DNA of 8,488 nucleotides from NCBI GenBank assembly GCA_021741795.1, contig JAIOXC010000058.1:1-8488 (forward strand). The letters are read 5' to 3'. The DNA comes from Ilumatobacteraceae bacterium. Its GTDB lineage: Bacteria; Actinomycetota; Acidimicrobiia; Acidimicrobiales; Ilumatobacteraceae. Numbering within the stretch: position 1 is the stretch's first letter; each line of letters opens with the position of its first letter. Under the pieces are notes generated by a model. That model did no database searches. It was not told the origin of the DNA and was given only the letters and a program-made list of their open reading frames with translations. A program made the position numbers and the translations under genes. Below are positions 1-5,533 of this stretch, piece by piece.

Positions 1-174
1 TCCGGTCACAAAAAACAGAGTTTGCATGTTTGGGTAGTCCTGTGCTGCAAGCGAAGTCAATACTTCGTCCAGCCAAGGACACGGTTGGTGCACCACCATC
101 GCTACAACCACGGGCGGAGCCTGCACTGGCGAGACGCGTTCGCCCAAGTTATTCAAATCGGTTGGATTCGTCAC
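1..174 (-). CDS. Glycosyltransferase family 2, N-terminal fragment (runs off the left edge)
   Basis: Fifty-eight codons are visible on the minus strand, from a GTG at 174-172 to the window edge, with no stop. An in-frame TAA lies five codons upstream, so the start is bounded; in-frame TTG (156-154, 147-145) and GTG (126-124) codons are alternatives. The protein begins with about 18 polar residues. Then comes a beta-strand of the form PPVVVAMVVHQ, the turn PCPWLDEVLTSLAAQ, DYPN, and a second strand MQTLFFVTG. This strand / P-W-L / SLAAQDYPN / strand pattern is the start of the GT-A fold of family 2 glycosyltransferases, and is common in large actinobacterial cell-wall transferases. The catalytic DXD and later motifs lie outside the window, so donor and acceptor are unknown. 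No good Shine-Dalgarno precedes the GTG; a TAAACT (minus strand, 189-184) ends nine bases before it and could be a -10 for a nearly leaderless transcript. Confidence 0.72.
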   Translation of the reverse strand, partial: MTNPTDLNNLGERVSPVQAPPVVVAMVVHQPCPWLDEVLTSLAAQDYPNMQTLFFVTG

Positions 175-249
175 GGTGAACAGAGTTTAGTTGTGCCAAA
201 CCTTGCTGCGCCGTGGCCTAAACGAGCGTGCGCAAAGCATTACTGATAC

Positions 250-305
250 TTGCTTTTGTAAGGACCCCTAGATACCCTCGGTTTGAGGTTGTGGACTACA
301 AAGGA
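250..305 (+). promoter_or_regulatory. Putative promoter and ribosome-binding site for the 311-1872 gene pair
   Basis: The 136-base gap between the divergent glycosyltransferase and the small plus-strand gene holds TTGCTT at 250-255 and TACCCT at 273-278. Their 17-base spacing suits a sigma-70-like -35/-10 pair, though both match the consensus only partly. AAAGGA at 300-305 sits five bases before the GTG at 311 and is the clearest Shine-Dalgarno in this gap. I see no operator-like inverted repeat here. The promoter is inferred from spacing only. Confidence 0.35.
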
Positions 306-310
306 TCTTT

Positions 311-565
311 GTGACAGAAAAAAATATTGACCTTGATTGTTTAAAAATGAAAGCCAAAGACTTGGCCTACACCTCCGTTGGCATCGGTATTCTCGCCTTC
401 CAAAAGGTGCAGGTGCGACGGCGCGAGCTTTCCGAAGAAATTGATAAAGAATTTCCACAGGCCAAGGCTTTCGTTATCAAGCAAGTTGAAACGACCATCA
501 GCAACATCGCCATGATGATGACTTCACTGATCACCTCGCGCAACGACACTCAAGCCAGCAAGTAA
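311..565 (+). CDS. Small protein of unknown function (84 aa)
   Basis: The gene starts with GTG, preceded by AAAGGA at a five-base spacing, and ends TAA. I do not recognise a named family. After a polar N-terminus, residues 16-31 form a mildly hydrophobic, Gly-containing segment (KDLAYTSVGIGILAFQ). A strongly basic QVRRREL stretch and an acidic patch (SEEIDKEF) follow, and a second helix-like segment with Met-rich IAMMMTSLI lies at about 65-74. The first hydrophobic stretch is short for a membrane helix, so an amphipathic helix or peripheral membrane association seems more likely. There are no cofactor motifs and only one Cys. It lies 11 bases upstream of the flippase gene on the same strand, so the two are probably co-transcribed and it may act at the membrane with the export machinery; that role is inference. 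The good RBS and closely spaced downstream gene argue that it is real. Confidence 0.7.
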   Translation: MTEKNIDLDCLKMKAKDLAYTSVGIGILAFQKVQVRRRELSEEIDKEFPQAKAFVIKQVETTISNIAMMMTSLITSRNDTQASK

Positions 566-576
566 CATCGGCTTGC

Positions 577-1872
577 TTGTCATTCACTGAACCAACCCTG
601 CTGACTCCGGCGCCCGAGCCGACGAACACCAGTCGCATTCCCCTTCCCGAAGGAACGCTGACGGTAGGTGTTGGCCTATTTATTGCAGGCATCTCCGCAT
701 TCGTATTTTTCAAAATTGGCCAACAAGCCCTGGGTCAAGATGGCTTCAAACCAATTGTCGCCATGTGGTTCATCGCATTTTCGCTTGCACCGGGCTTTTT
801 CCTACCGATCGAACAAGAGGTAGGTCGGGCTCTTTCTCATCGACGAGCACTCAACCAAGGTGGTCGACCAATTATTCGCCGCATGATTCCACTTGCGGCA
901 ACCATGCTCATCGTTCTTGCCGCGGTCATTGCCGTTGCGTCTCCATATCTCACGAAGCACTTGTTTGATGGTTACGGCGTTGTCGTGGTGTGCCTTGTGC
1001 TCACGCTTGTGTCGTACGCACCGATGCACCTTGCGCGCGGCATCTGTTCTGGGTCGCAACGATTTGGTGCTTACGGCGTCATCATTGGTGCAGACGGTGC
1101 CGCCCGTGTCATCGGTGTTGCAGTGCTGTGGGCACTGGGAGTCGACAGCGTCGGAGCCTTTGCACTCATGATCGCTCTGTCGCCACTTGTTGGCGTTATT
1201 GGCGTTGGCCTATTTGGCAAACTGCATACCGATACTGGTCCGCCAGCGCCGTGGTCTGAAGTAACACCAAATCTTGGCTGGCTGCTACTTGGTTCACTGT
1301 TTGCCGCGGCACTTGTCAATGCAGGCCCAATCACCGTCGACATCTTGGGCACCGACGCCAAACCAGAACTCATTACGCAGTTTGGCAACGCAGTAATTTT
1401 TGCACGCATTCCGCTTTTTTTGTTTCAGGCTGTGCAAGCGGCTCTGTTGCCACGCTTGGCGCGCTTGGCAGCGCAAGGACACCTCGACGAATTCCGCAGC
1501 GCATTGCGCAAACTTCTCATGCTCGTTGTTGGCGTCGGCGTGATTGGCACAGCCGGAGCCTTTGCTGTTGGTCCGGCAGTTCTCAAGCTCGTCTACGAAG
1601 GCAACATTGATCGCCGCACTCTTTCATTGCTCGCTCTTTCAAGTGCGCTCTACATGGTGGCTGTCACATTTGCCCAGGCGACTATTGCCCTTCGCGGCCA
1701 CGCGCTTGCTGGCATTGGCTGGGCACTTGGGTTTGCGAGTTTTGTTGCACTTGCAACATGGTCAAGCAATGATCTGTACCTGCGAGTCGAGATTGCACTC
1801 GTTGGCAGTTCGGCTGTTGCGTTGATCAGTTTTGTGCTTGCGCTACGCAGCCGAATGATCAAATTTTCTTGA
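577..1872 (+). CDS. Wzx-like polysaccharide flippase (MATE/MVF superfamily), 431 aa
   Basis: This is a polytopic inner-membrane protein with about 12 predicted helices, at roughly residues 27-48, 57-77, 104-121, 133-150, 163-186, 190-213, 233-255, 272-292, 312-333, 346-365, 376-394 and 404-423. That count, the 431-residue length and the two-halves layout fit lipopolysaccharide/O-antigen exporters that move lipid-linked glycans across the membrane. Cytoplasmic loops carry the basic stretches SHRRALNQGGRPIIRR (87-102) and LPRLARLAAQGHLDEFRSALRK starting at 291, the second being typical of the loop after helix 8 in this superfamily. The start is a TTG with no clear Shine-Dalgarno, 11 bases after the preceding stop; it leaves a Pro-rich cytoplasmic tail before helix 1. 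Translation may depend on coupling. The 3' end overlaps the convergent gmd gene by 14 bases. The substrate is unknown; neighbouring glycosyltransferases and GDP-mannose enzymes suggest a surface glycan. Confidence 0.82.
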   Translation: MSFTEPTLLTPAPEPTNTSRIPLPEGTLTVGVGLFIAGISAFVFFKIGQQALGQDGFKPIVAMWFIAFSLAPGFFLPIEQEVGRALSHRRALNQGGRPIIRRMIPLAATMLIVLAAVIAVASPYLTKHLFDGYGVVVVCLVLTLVSYAPMHLARGICSGSQRFGAYGVIIGADGAARVIGVAVLWALGVDSVGAFALMIALSPLVGVIGVGLFGKLHTDTGPPAPWSEVTPNLGWLLLGSLFAAALVNAGPITVDILGTDAKPELITQFGNAVIFARIPLFLFQAVQAALLPRLARLAAQGHLDEFRSALRKLLMLVVGVGVIGTAGAFAVGPAVLKLVYEGNIDRRTLSLLALSSALYMVAVTFAQATIALRGHALAGIGWALGFASFVALATWSSNDLYLRVEIALVGSSAVALISFVLALRSRMIKFS

Positions 1873-2848
1873 GGCGGTGCGTTTCGTAGGCAATGTCGTG
1901 TTTCACCATCATGTCAACTAGCTGATCAAACCCAACTTCACGTTTCCAACCCAACTTCTTTTCTGCCTTTGATGGATCACCGATCAACAGGTCGACTTCT
2001 GCGGGTCGGAAATATTTTGGATCATGCTTCACATACTGATGGAAGTCGCCAAGACCGGCTTTTTCAAATGCAAGTGTTAAGAACTCGTCAACACTGTGCG
2101 TCTCGCCAGTTGCAATCACGTAATCATCTGGTGCATCTTGCTGCAACATCATCCACATAGCCTTTACGTAGTCGCCGGCATATCCCCAGTCGCGCTTTGC
2201 ATCGGTGTTGCCGAGCACAAGCTCTTTATCAATACCCAGTTTGATGCGGGCGGCAGTGTTGGTGATCTTGCGGGTCACGAACTCGAGACCACGTCGCGGA
2301 CCTTCGTGATTAAACAAAATGCCAGAGCATGCATACATGCCGTAACTCTCGCGATAGTTGACAGTGATGTCGTGGCCAAACACCTTGGCAACGCCATATG
2401 GCGATCGAGGGTGAAACGGTGTGAGTTCTGTTTGCGGTGTCTCGCGCACTTTGCCAAACATCTCGGAAGATGACGCCTGATAAAAACGAATTGGATTATT
2501 TTGAGCGCCACCCACCATGCGCACTGCCTCGAGAGCGCGCAGCACGCCGAGCCCCGTCACGTTGGCGGTCAATTCGGCTTGGTTAAACGACATCGCCACA
2601 AACGAAATTGCTCCAAGATTGTAAAACTCGTCTGGCTGCACATATTCAAGTGCGGTCACGAGGCTCGTGAGGTCGGTCAAGTCTCCAGGCACTACTTCGA
2701 CTTCTGGGAACTCGTCGCGTAACAGCTCTGCGCGCGGGTTGTGCTGACCCTTCATCATGCCGTAGACCTTGTATCCCTTGGTCTGCAAGAACTCCGCGAG
2801 GTGACGTCCGTCTTGGCCAGTGATGCCGGTGATAAAGGCTTTGCGCAT
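1859..2848 (-). CDS. gmd: GDP-mannose 4,6-dehydratase
   Basis: The 329-residue protein is an extended SDR enzyme that converts GDP-D-mannose to GDP-4-keto-6-deoxy-D-mannose, the precursor of GDP-fucose, GDP-rhamnose, perosamine and related sugars. The NADP-binding motif TGITGQDG is at residues 7-14. The active-site strand SSSEMFG is at 126-132, and SPYGVAK at 149-155 supplies the catalytic Tyr151 and Lys155. NYRESYGMYACSGILFNHE (164-182) and PRRGLEFVTRKIT (184-196) are hallmark Gmd segments, as is RPAEVDLLIGDPSKAEKKLGW (281-301). By alignment from memory, the E. coli catalytic Thr132 corresponds to Ser127 here, a conservative change, and Glu134 to Glu129. Length is normal, slightly short. The ATG start places the Rossmann motif at the expected distance; no strong Shine-Dalgarno precedes it, but a TAGATT -10-like element ends ten bases upstream. 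No GDP-4-keto-6-deoxymannose reductase with an intact active site is visible in the window. Confidence 0.93.
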   Translation of the reverse strand: MRKAFITGITGQDGRHLAEFLQTKGYKVYGMMKGQHNPRAELLRDEFPEVEVVPGDLTDLTSLVTALEYVQPDEFYNLGAISFVAMSFNQAELTANVTGLGVLRALEAVRMVGGAQNNPIRFYQASSSEMFGKVRETPQTELTPFHPRSPYGVAKVFGHDITVNYRESYGMYACSGILFNHEGPRRGLEFVTRKITNTAARIKLGIDKELVLGNTDAKRDWGYAGDYVKAMWMMLQQDAPDDYVIATGETHSVDEFLTLAFEKAGLGDFHQYVKHDPKYFRPAEVDLLIGDPSKAEKKLGWKREVGFDQLVDMMVKHDIAYETHRLKKI

Positions 2849-2858
2849 AACGCGTTCA

Positions 2859-2864
2859 AATCTA
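2859..2864 (-). promoter_or_regulatory. Putative -10 element for gmd
   Basis: TAGATT on the minus strand fits TANNNT and ends ten bases before the gmd ATG at 2848, which would give a leader of only a few bases. No convincing -35 is present, which is common in actinobacterial promoters. This is a position-and-motif call only. Confidence 0.25.
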
Positions 2865-2903
2865 GCAGTTGCCTTTGGTCATAAATTGTCCATGCGAGAT
2901 AGT

Positions 2904-2909
2904 TACGCT
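2904..2909 (+). promoter_or_regulatory. Putative -10 element for leaderless cofD transcript
   Basis: TACGCT fits TANNNT and is followed by exactly seven bases before the proposed GTG start at 2917, so transcription would begin at or next to the start codon. No Shine-Dalgarno lies in front of that GTG, which supports leaderless initiation. No -35 is evident. The 68-base gap between gmd and cofD must hold both divergent promoters. Confidence 0.33.
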
Positions 2910-2916
2910 CAACTGC

Positions 2917-3885
2917 GTGATCTGTGTACTTGCAGGCGGCGTTGGGGCTGCTCGTTTTCTTCGTGGCCTCGTACAAGTTGTGCCTGCTCATGACATCACC
3001 GCCATTGTCAACACGGGCGACGACACCGTTTTGCATGGCCTCTCAATTTCGCCAGATCTCGACACCGTCACCTACACGCTGGCAAATGCAATTGATCCCG
3101 TGCGCGGTTGGGGACTCGAAAACGAATCGTGGACTGCAATGTCTGCACTCGCCCGCTTTGTCGATGTTCGTCCGCACGGTTCGGCATCAGCACCGACATG
3201 GTTCAATTTGGGCGATAAAGATTTAGCGACCCACTTTTATCGCACTGCTCGCCTACGCGAAGGCGCAACACTTGCGCAGGTCACTTCCGAAATCAGCCAA
3301 AGTTTTGGAGTCGATGTACATCTTGTGCCTATGTCCAACGATCGGGTTTCTACATTCGTCACTCTTGCCAACGATTGCGCGGCCGGACAACAAGGTACCG
3401 AAATTACATTTCAGGAATACTTTGTCAAACACCAACACTCGGTGGCCGTGAGCAGTGTGCGATTTGACGGCGCTTCGACAGCATCTGCGCTTGGACTTGA
3501 CACACTCAACTCAGCACAAACTGTGGTCATTGCACCTTCCAATCCGCTTGTGTCAATTGCGCCGTTGCGTGCATTGCAAGGTGTTGATGCTGCACTCACG
3601 AAACGCCGCGAGTCGGTTGTCGCAATCTCTCCGATCATTGCGGGTGCCGCACTCAAAGGCCCCGCCGACCGACTGATGACCGAACTCGGCCACGAGTCGT
3701 CTGTTGTGGGTATCGCAAAACTGTACGCGCCAATATGTGGCACACTCATCATCGATACTGCTGATGCACACCTTGCATCCAAAGTTGAGGCGGAAGGTAT
3801 GCGTTGTGTCGTTGTTGATACCGTGATGAGCACACCAGAAAAATCGCAACATCTGGCACGCACCACACTGGAGAGCGCACGATGA
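2917..3885 (+). CDS. cofD: CofD/FbiA, 2-phospho-L-lactate (or phosphoenolpyruvate) transferase of F420 biosynthesis
   Basis: This enzyme transfers a phospholactyl or phosphoenolpyruvyl group from its guanosine-diphosphate-activated form to FO, giving F420-0 or dehydro-F420-0 in the cytoplasm. From GTG 2917 it has 322 residues, normal for the family. The motifs in order are LAGGVGAARFLRGL (5-18), NTGDD (32-36), GLSISPDLDTVTYTLAN (41-57), GWGLENE (64-70), WFNLGDKDLATHFYRT (95-110), PMSNDRVSTFV (138-148), APSNPLVSI (206-214) and AISPIIAGAALKGPADRLM (236-254). Together these are diagnostic of CofD. The open frame extends back to a TTG at 2869, but that adds 16 residues with no family character before the first beta-strand, so GTG 2917 is preferred. 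The first glycine motif reads GGVGAARF where mycobacterial FbiA has GGVGGARF. It overlaps cofE by four bases. In bacteria of this type the substrate is more likely derived from phosphoenolpyruvate; sequence alone does not settle this. Confidence 0.93.
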   Translation: MICVLAGGVGAARFLRGLVQVVPAHDITAIVNTGDDTVLHGLSISPDLDTVTYTLANAIDPVRGWGLENESWTAMSALARFVDVRPHGSASAPTWFNLGDKDLATHFYRTARLREGATLAQVTSEISQSFGVDVHLVPMSNDRVSTFVTLANDCAAGQQGTEITFQEYFVKHQHSVAVSSVRFDGASTASALGLDTLNSAQTVVIAPSNPLVSIAPLRALQGVDAALTKRRESVVAISPIIAGAALKGPADRLMTELGHESSVVGIAKLYAPICGTLIIDTADAHLASKVEAEGMRCVVVDTVMSTPEKSQHLARTTLESAR

Positions 3886-4592
3886 AAATGACTGCATGGA
3901 GCGTCTCAGGAATCGGTGAAATCATTCCTGGTGATCAACTTGGAGACATCATTGTTGACGCGTGCCGCGCCGAACCAAACGGCCCACTGCTCAACGGCGA
4001 TGTGCTGGTTGTAACTCAAAAGATTGTCTCTAAGGCCGAAGGACGTCTTGTCGCAATTGATCCGGATGACCCCGTGAGTCACAAGCAACTCGTCGAAGAC
4101 GAAGCCGTCCGTATCGTTCGGCGGCGCGGCGATTTGATCATCACCGAGACCAAGCATGGTTTTATTTGCGCCAATAGCGGAATCGATTTGTCAAACGTCG
4201 AGCGTGGTTTTGCAGCACTCTTACCGATTGACAGCGATCGTTCTGCTCGACGCATCCGCGACATCATCAATGCCAAGTTGGGAGTCGAAGTTGGCATCAT
4301 CGTCAGCGACACTTTTGGTCGACCATGGCGCAATGGTCTCACCGATGTCGCAATCGGTGTTGCCGGCATTGCGGGTGTCGTCGACTTGCGCGGCACTCCA
4401 GATGCACTGGGTCGCATGATGCATGTCACCGAAGTTTGTGTAGCCGACGAACTCGCAAGCACAGGCGAACTGGTGATGGGTAAATCATCGGGCATTCCAG
4501 TTGCGATCATTCGTGGCGTTGACCCAACATGGTTGCGAGATTCAGCAATGAGCGAGATTGTTCGCCCTGCTCAAGAAGATTTGTTTAGATAA
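3882..4592 (+). CDS. cofE: CofE, coenzyme F420-0:L-glutamate ligase, stand-alone (FbiB N-terminal domain only)
   Basis: The enzyme adds L-glutamate residues to F420-0 using GTP and divalent metal. Its ATG overlaps the cofD stop as ATGA, implying translational coupling; a second ATG two codons downstream is possible. The motifs are GDVLVVTQKIVSKAEGR (39-55), NSGIDLSNV (98-106, usually NAGID), LLPIDSDRSARRIR (113-126), IVSDTFGRPWRNGLTDVAIG (140-159) and DLRGTPDALGRMM (168-180). TGELVMGKSSGIPVAIIRG (194-212) follows. Asp102, Asp143 and Thr144 match, with a constant offset, the metal-binding Asp109, Asp150 and Thr151 that I recall for Archaeoglobus CofE. At 236 residues it is the archaeal-like single domain. 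Mycobacterial FbiB is about 448 residues because a C-terminal FMN-binding nitroreductase domain follows; here the reading frame stops normally and an unrelated convergent gene starts at once. No reductase is seen in the window. Confidence 0.92.
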   Translation: MKMTAWSVSGIGEIIPGDQLGDIIVDACRAEPNGPLLNGDVLVVTQKIVSKAEGRLVAIDPDDPVSHKQLVEDEAVRIVRRRGDLIITETKHGFICANSGIDLSNVERGFAALLPIDSDRSARRIRDIINAKLGVEVGIIVSDTFGRPWRNGLTDVAIGVAGIAGVVDLRGTPDALGRMMHVTEVCVADELASTGELVMGKSSGIPVAIIRGVDPTWLRDSAMSEIVRPAQEDLFR

Positions 4593-5525
4593 CTAGCGCG
4601 TAAAACTTTCGCGTATTGTTTCCAAACCTTCGCCAAGGCTTGTCCACGACGACCAACCCAGCTGAATTCGTGTTCGCACTGTCGACACAGCCAGCCTCTG
4701 CACATCACCTGGTCGTGTAGGCAGTTTCTTTGCGCGCAATGTGCTACCAGCACCAAGCATCTTCCACAATTCTTCAATTGTCGTTTGCACCCCAGTTCCC
4801 GCATTGAGCACGAGACCACCACCTTTTGAAATCGTGCGCACCAGTACGTCAATCGCGTCATCGATATAGAGAAAATCTCGCGTCTGTTTTCCGTTGCCGT
4901 AAATATCTGGGTCTTGATTACGAATCACTCCAGACGCAAACGCGGCCACAACGCCGTCTTCTGGTCGTTGACGTAGGCCGTACACATTGGTCATTGCCAA
5001 CACGGTGAACTCAATGTCGTGCATCTCTCGATACACGCCCAGAAGGTCGATGATTGTCTGTGCCATCACATGCGGCACTCCAATTGCGTCCGCTTTACGT
5101 CCTTCTTTTACAGGAAGATATTTGGCGGGAACCTCGCCGTACACCAGCACTGCTGGCAAACAGGCAACCACTTTTGTCACGCGGTGTCGTCGTGCTGCTT
5201 CAAGAACCGACAACAGCATTGGTGCTGCTCGTAGCACCGAAGCCGACTCGGTGGCACTCGGAGGCAAAAGAGCCATATGAAAGATCACATCGGGTTGCCG
5301 CAAACCCACGAGCTCGGCAAATTCAACCGTCGAGATGTCGAGATGATGAAATTTAAGTGCCCCGCCAAGCGTGCGCGCACTCGACAAATTGGCAAGCGAA
5401 CCCGTTGACAGGTCATCAACTACATCGACGGTATGTCCGTCTACAAGCAAGCGCTCGACAAGATGCGAACCAATAAACCCTGCCCCACCGCAGACGAATA
5501 CTTTCGACTTTCGGGTGACAGCCAT
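4593..5525 (-). CDS. NAD-dependent epimerase/dehydratase-like SDR protein with a replaced catalytic triad (310 aa)
   Basis: The fold is that of extended SDR nucleotide-sugar epimerases such as GalE. The visible motifs are GGAGFIGSHL (13-22), the NAD-type acidic loop VVDDLSTG (35-42), HLDIS (61-65), VIFHMALLPPS (80-90), GNGKQTRDFLYIDDAIDVL (210-228), LNAGTG (240-245), and a C-terminal RPGDVQRL (271-278) with LGW (289-291). However, the expected Ser-rich strand before VYG reads ACLPAVLVYG (121-130), and the YxxxK helix reads PHVMAQ (151-156), so Ser, Tyr and Lys appear as Ala125, His152 and Gln156. I checked the 152-156 codons base by base. The enzyme may be inactive, use another mechanism, or bind a nucleotide sugar as a regulator or scaffold. 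ATG 5525 is preferred; the frame extends to GTG 5609, but that part lies inside the upstream gene and precedes the Rossmann strand by too much. It is last in a four-gene minus-strand run, and its stop abuts cofE. Confidence 0.85.
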   Translation of the reverse strand: MAVTRKSKVFVCGGAGFIGSHLVERLLVDGHTVDVVDDLSTGSLANLSSARTLGGALKFHHLDISTVEFAELVGLRQPDVIFHMALLPPSATESASVLRAAPMLLSVLEAARRHRVTKVVACLPAVLVYGEVPAKYLPVKEGRKADAIGVPHVMAQTIIDLLGVYREMHDIEFTVLAMTNVYGLRQRPEDGVVAAFASGVIRNQDPDIYGNGKQTRDFLYIDDAIDVLVRTISKGGGLVLNAGTGVQTTIEELWKMLGAGSTLRAKKLPTRPGDVQRLAVSTVRTRIQLGWSSWTSLGEGLETIRESFTR

Positions 5526-5533
5526 AGTTGTGT

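Noticed and set aside
22..246. Plus-strand open frame of 74 codons at the left edge
   Set aside because: It lies opposite the minus-strand frame (174-1) that encodes clear family 2 glycosyltransferase motifs; the plus-strand translation is rich in His, Arg and Trp with no domain.
1071..1409. Minus-strand open frame of 112 codons inside the flippase gene
   Set aside because: It is a Ser/Thr/Pro/Ala-rich shadow of a membrane-protein gene with no domain, RBS or plausible partner.
2869..2916. Upstream TTG extension of cofD
   Set aside because: It adds 16 residues ahead of the family's first beta-strand, has no Shine-Dalgarno and would occupy most of the divergent promoter gap.
3411..3866. Minus-strand open frame of 151 codons inside cofD
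   Set aside because: It is opposite a diagnostic CofD coding frame, with Ser/Thr/Ala-rich shadow composition.
861..4325. Ten-base palindrome TGGTCGACCA occurring twice (861-870 and 4316-4325)
   Set aside because: Both copies are inside coding sequence, the second encoding the conserved FGRPW of CofE; two copies far apart do not support an operator or repeat family.
4595..4615. CGCG ... CGCG inverted repeat just after the cofE stop
   Set aside because: The stem is only four base pairs with a nine-base loop and no T-run, too weak to call a terminator.
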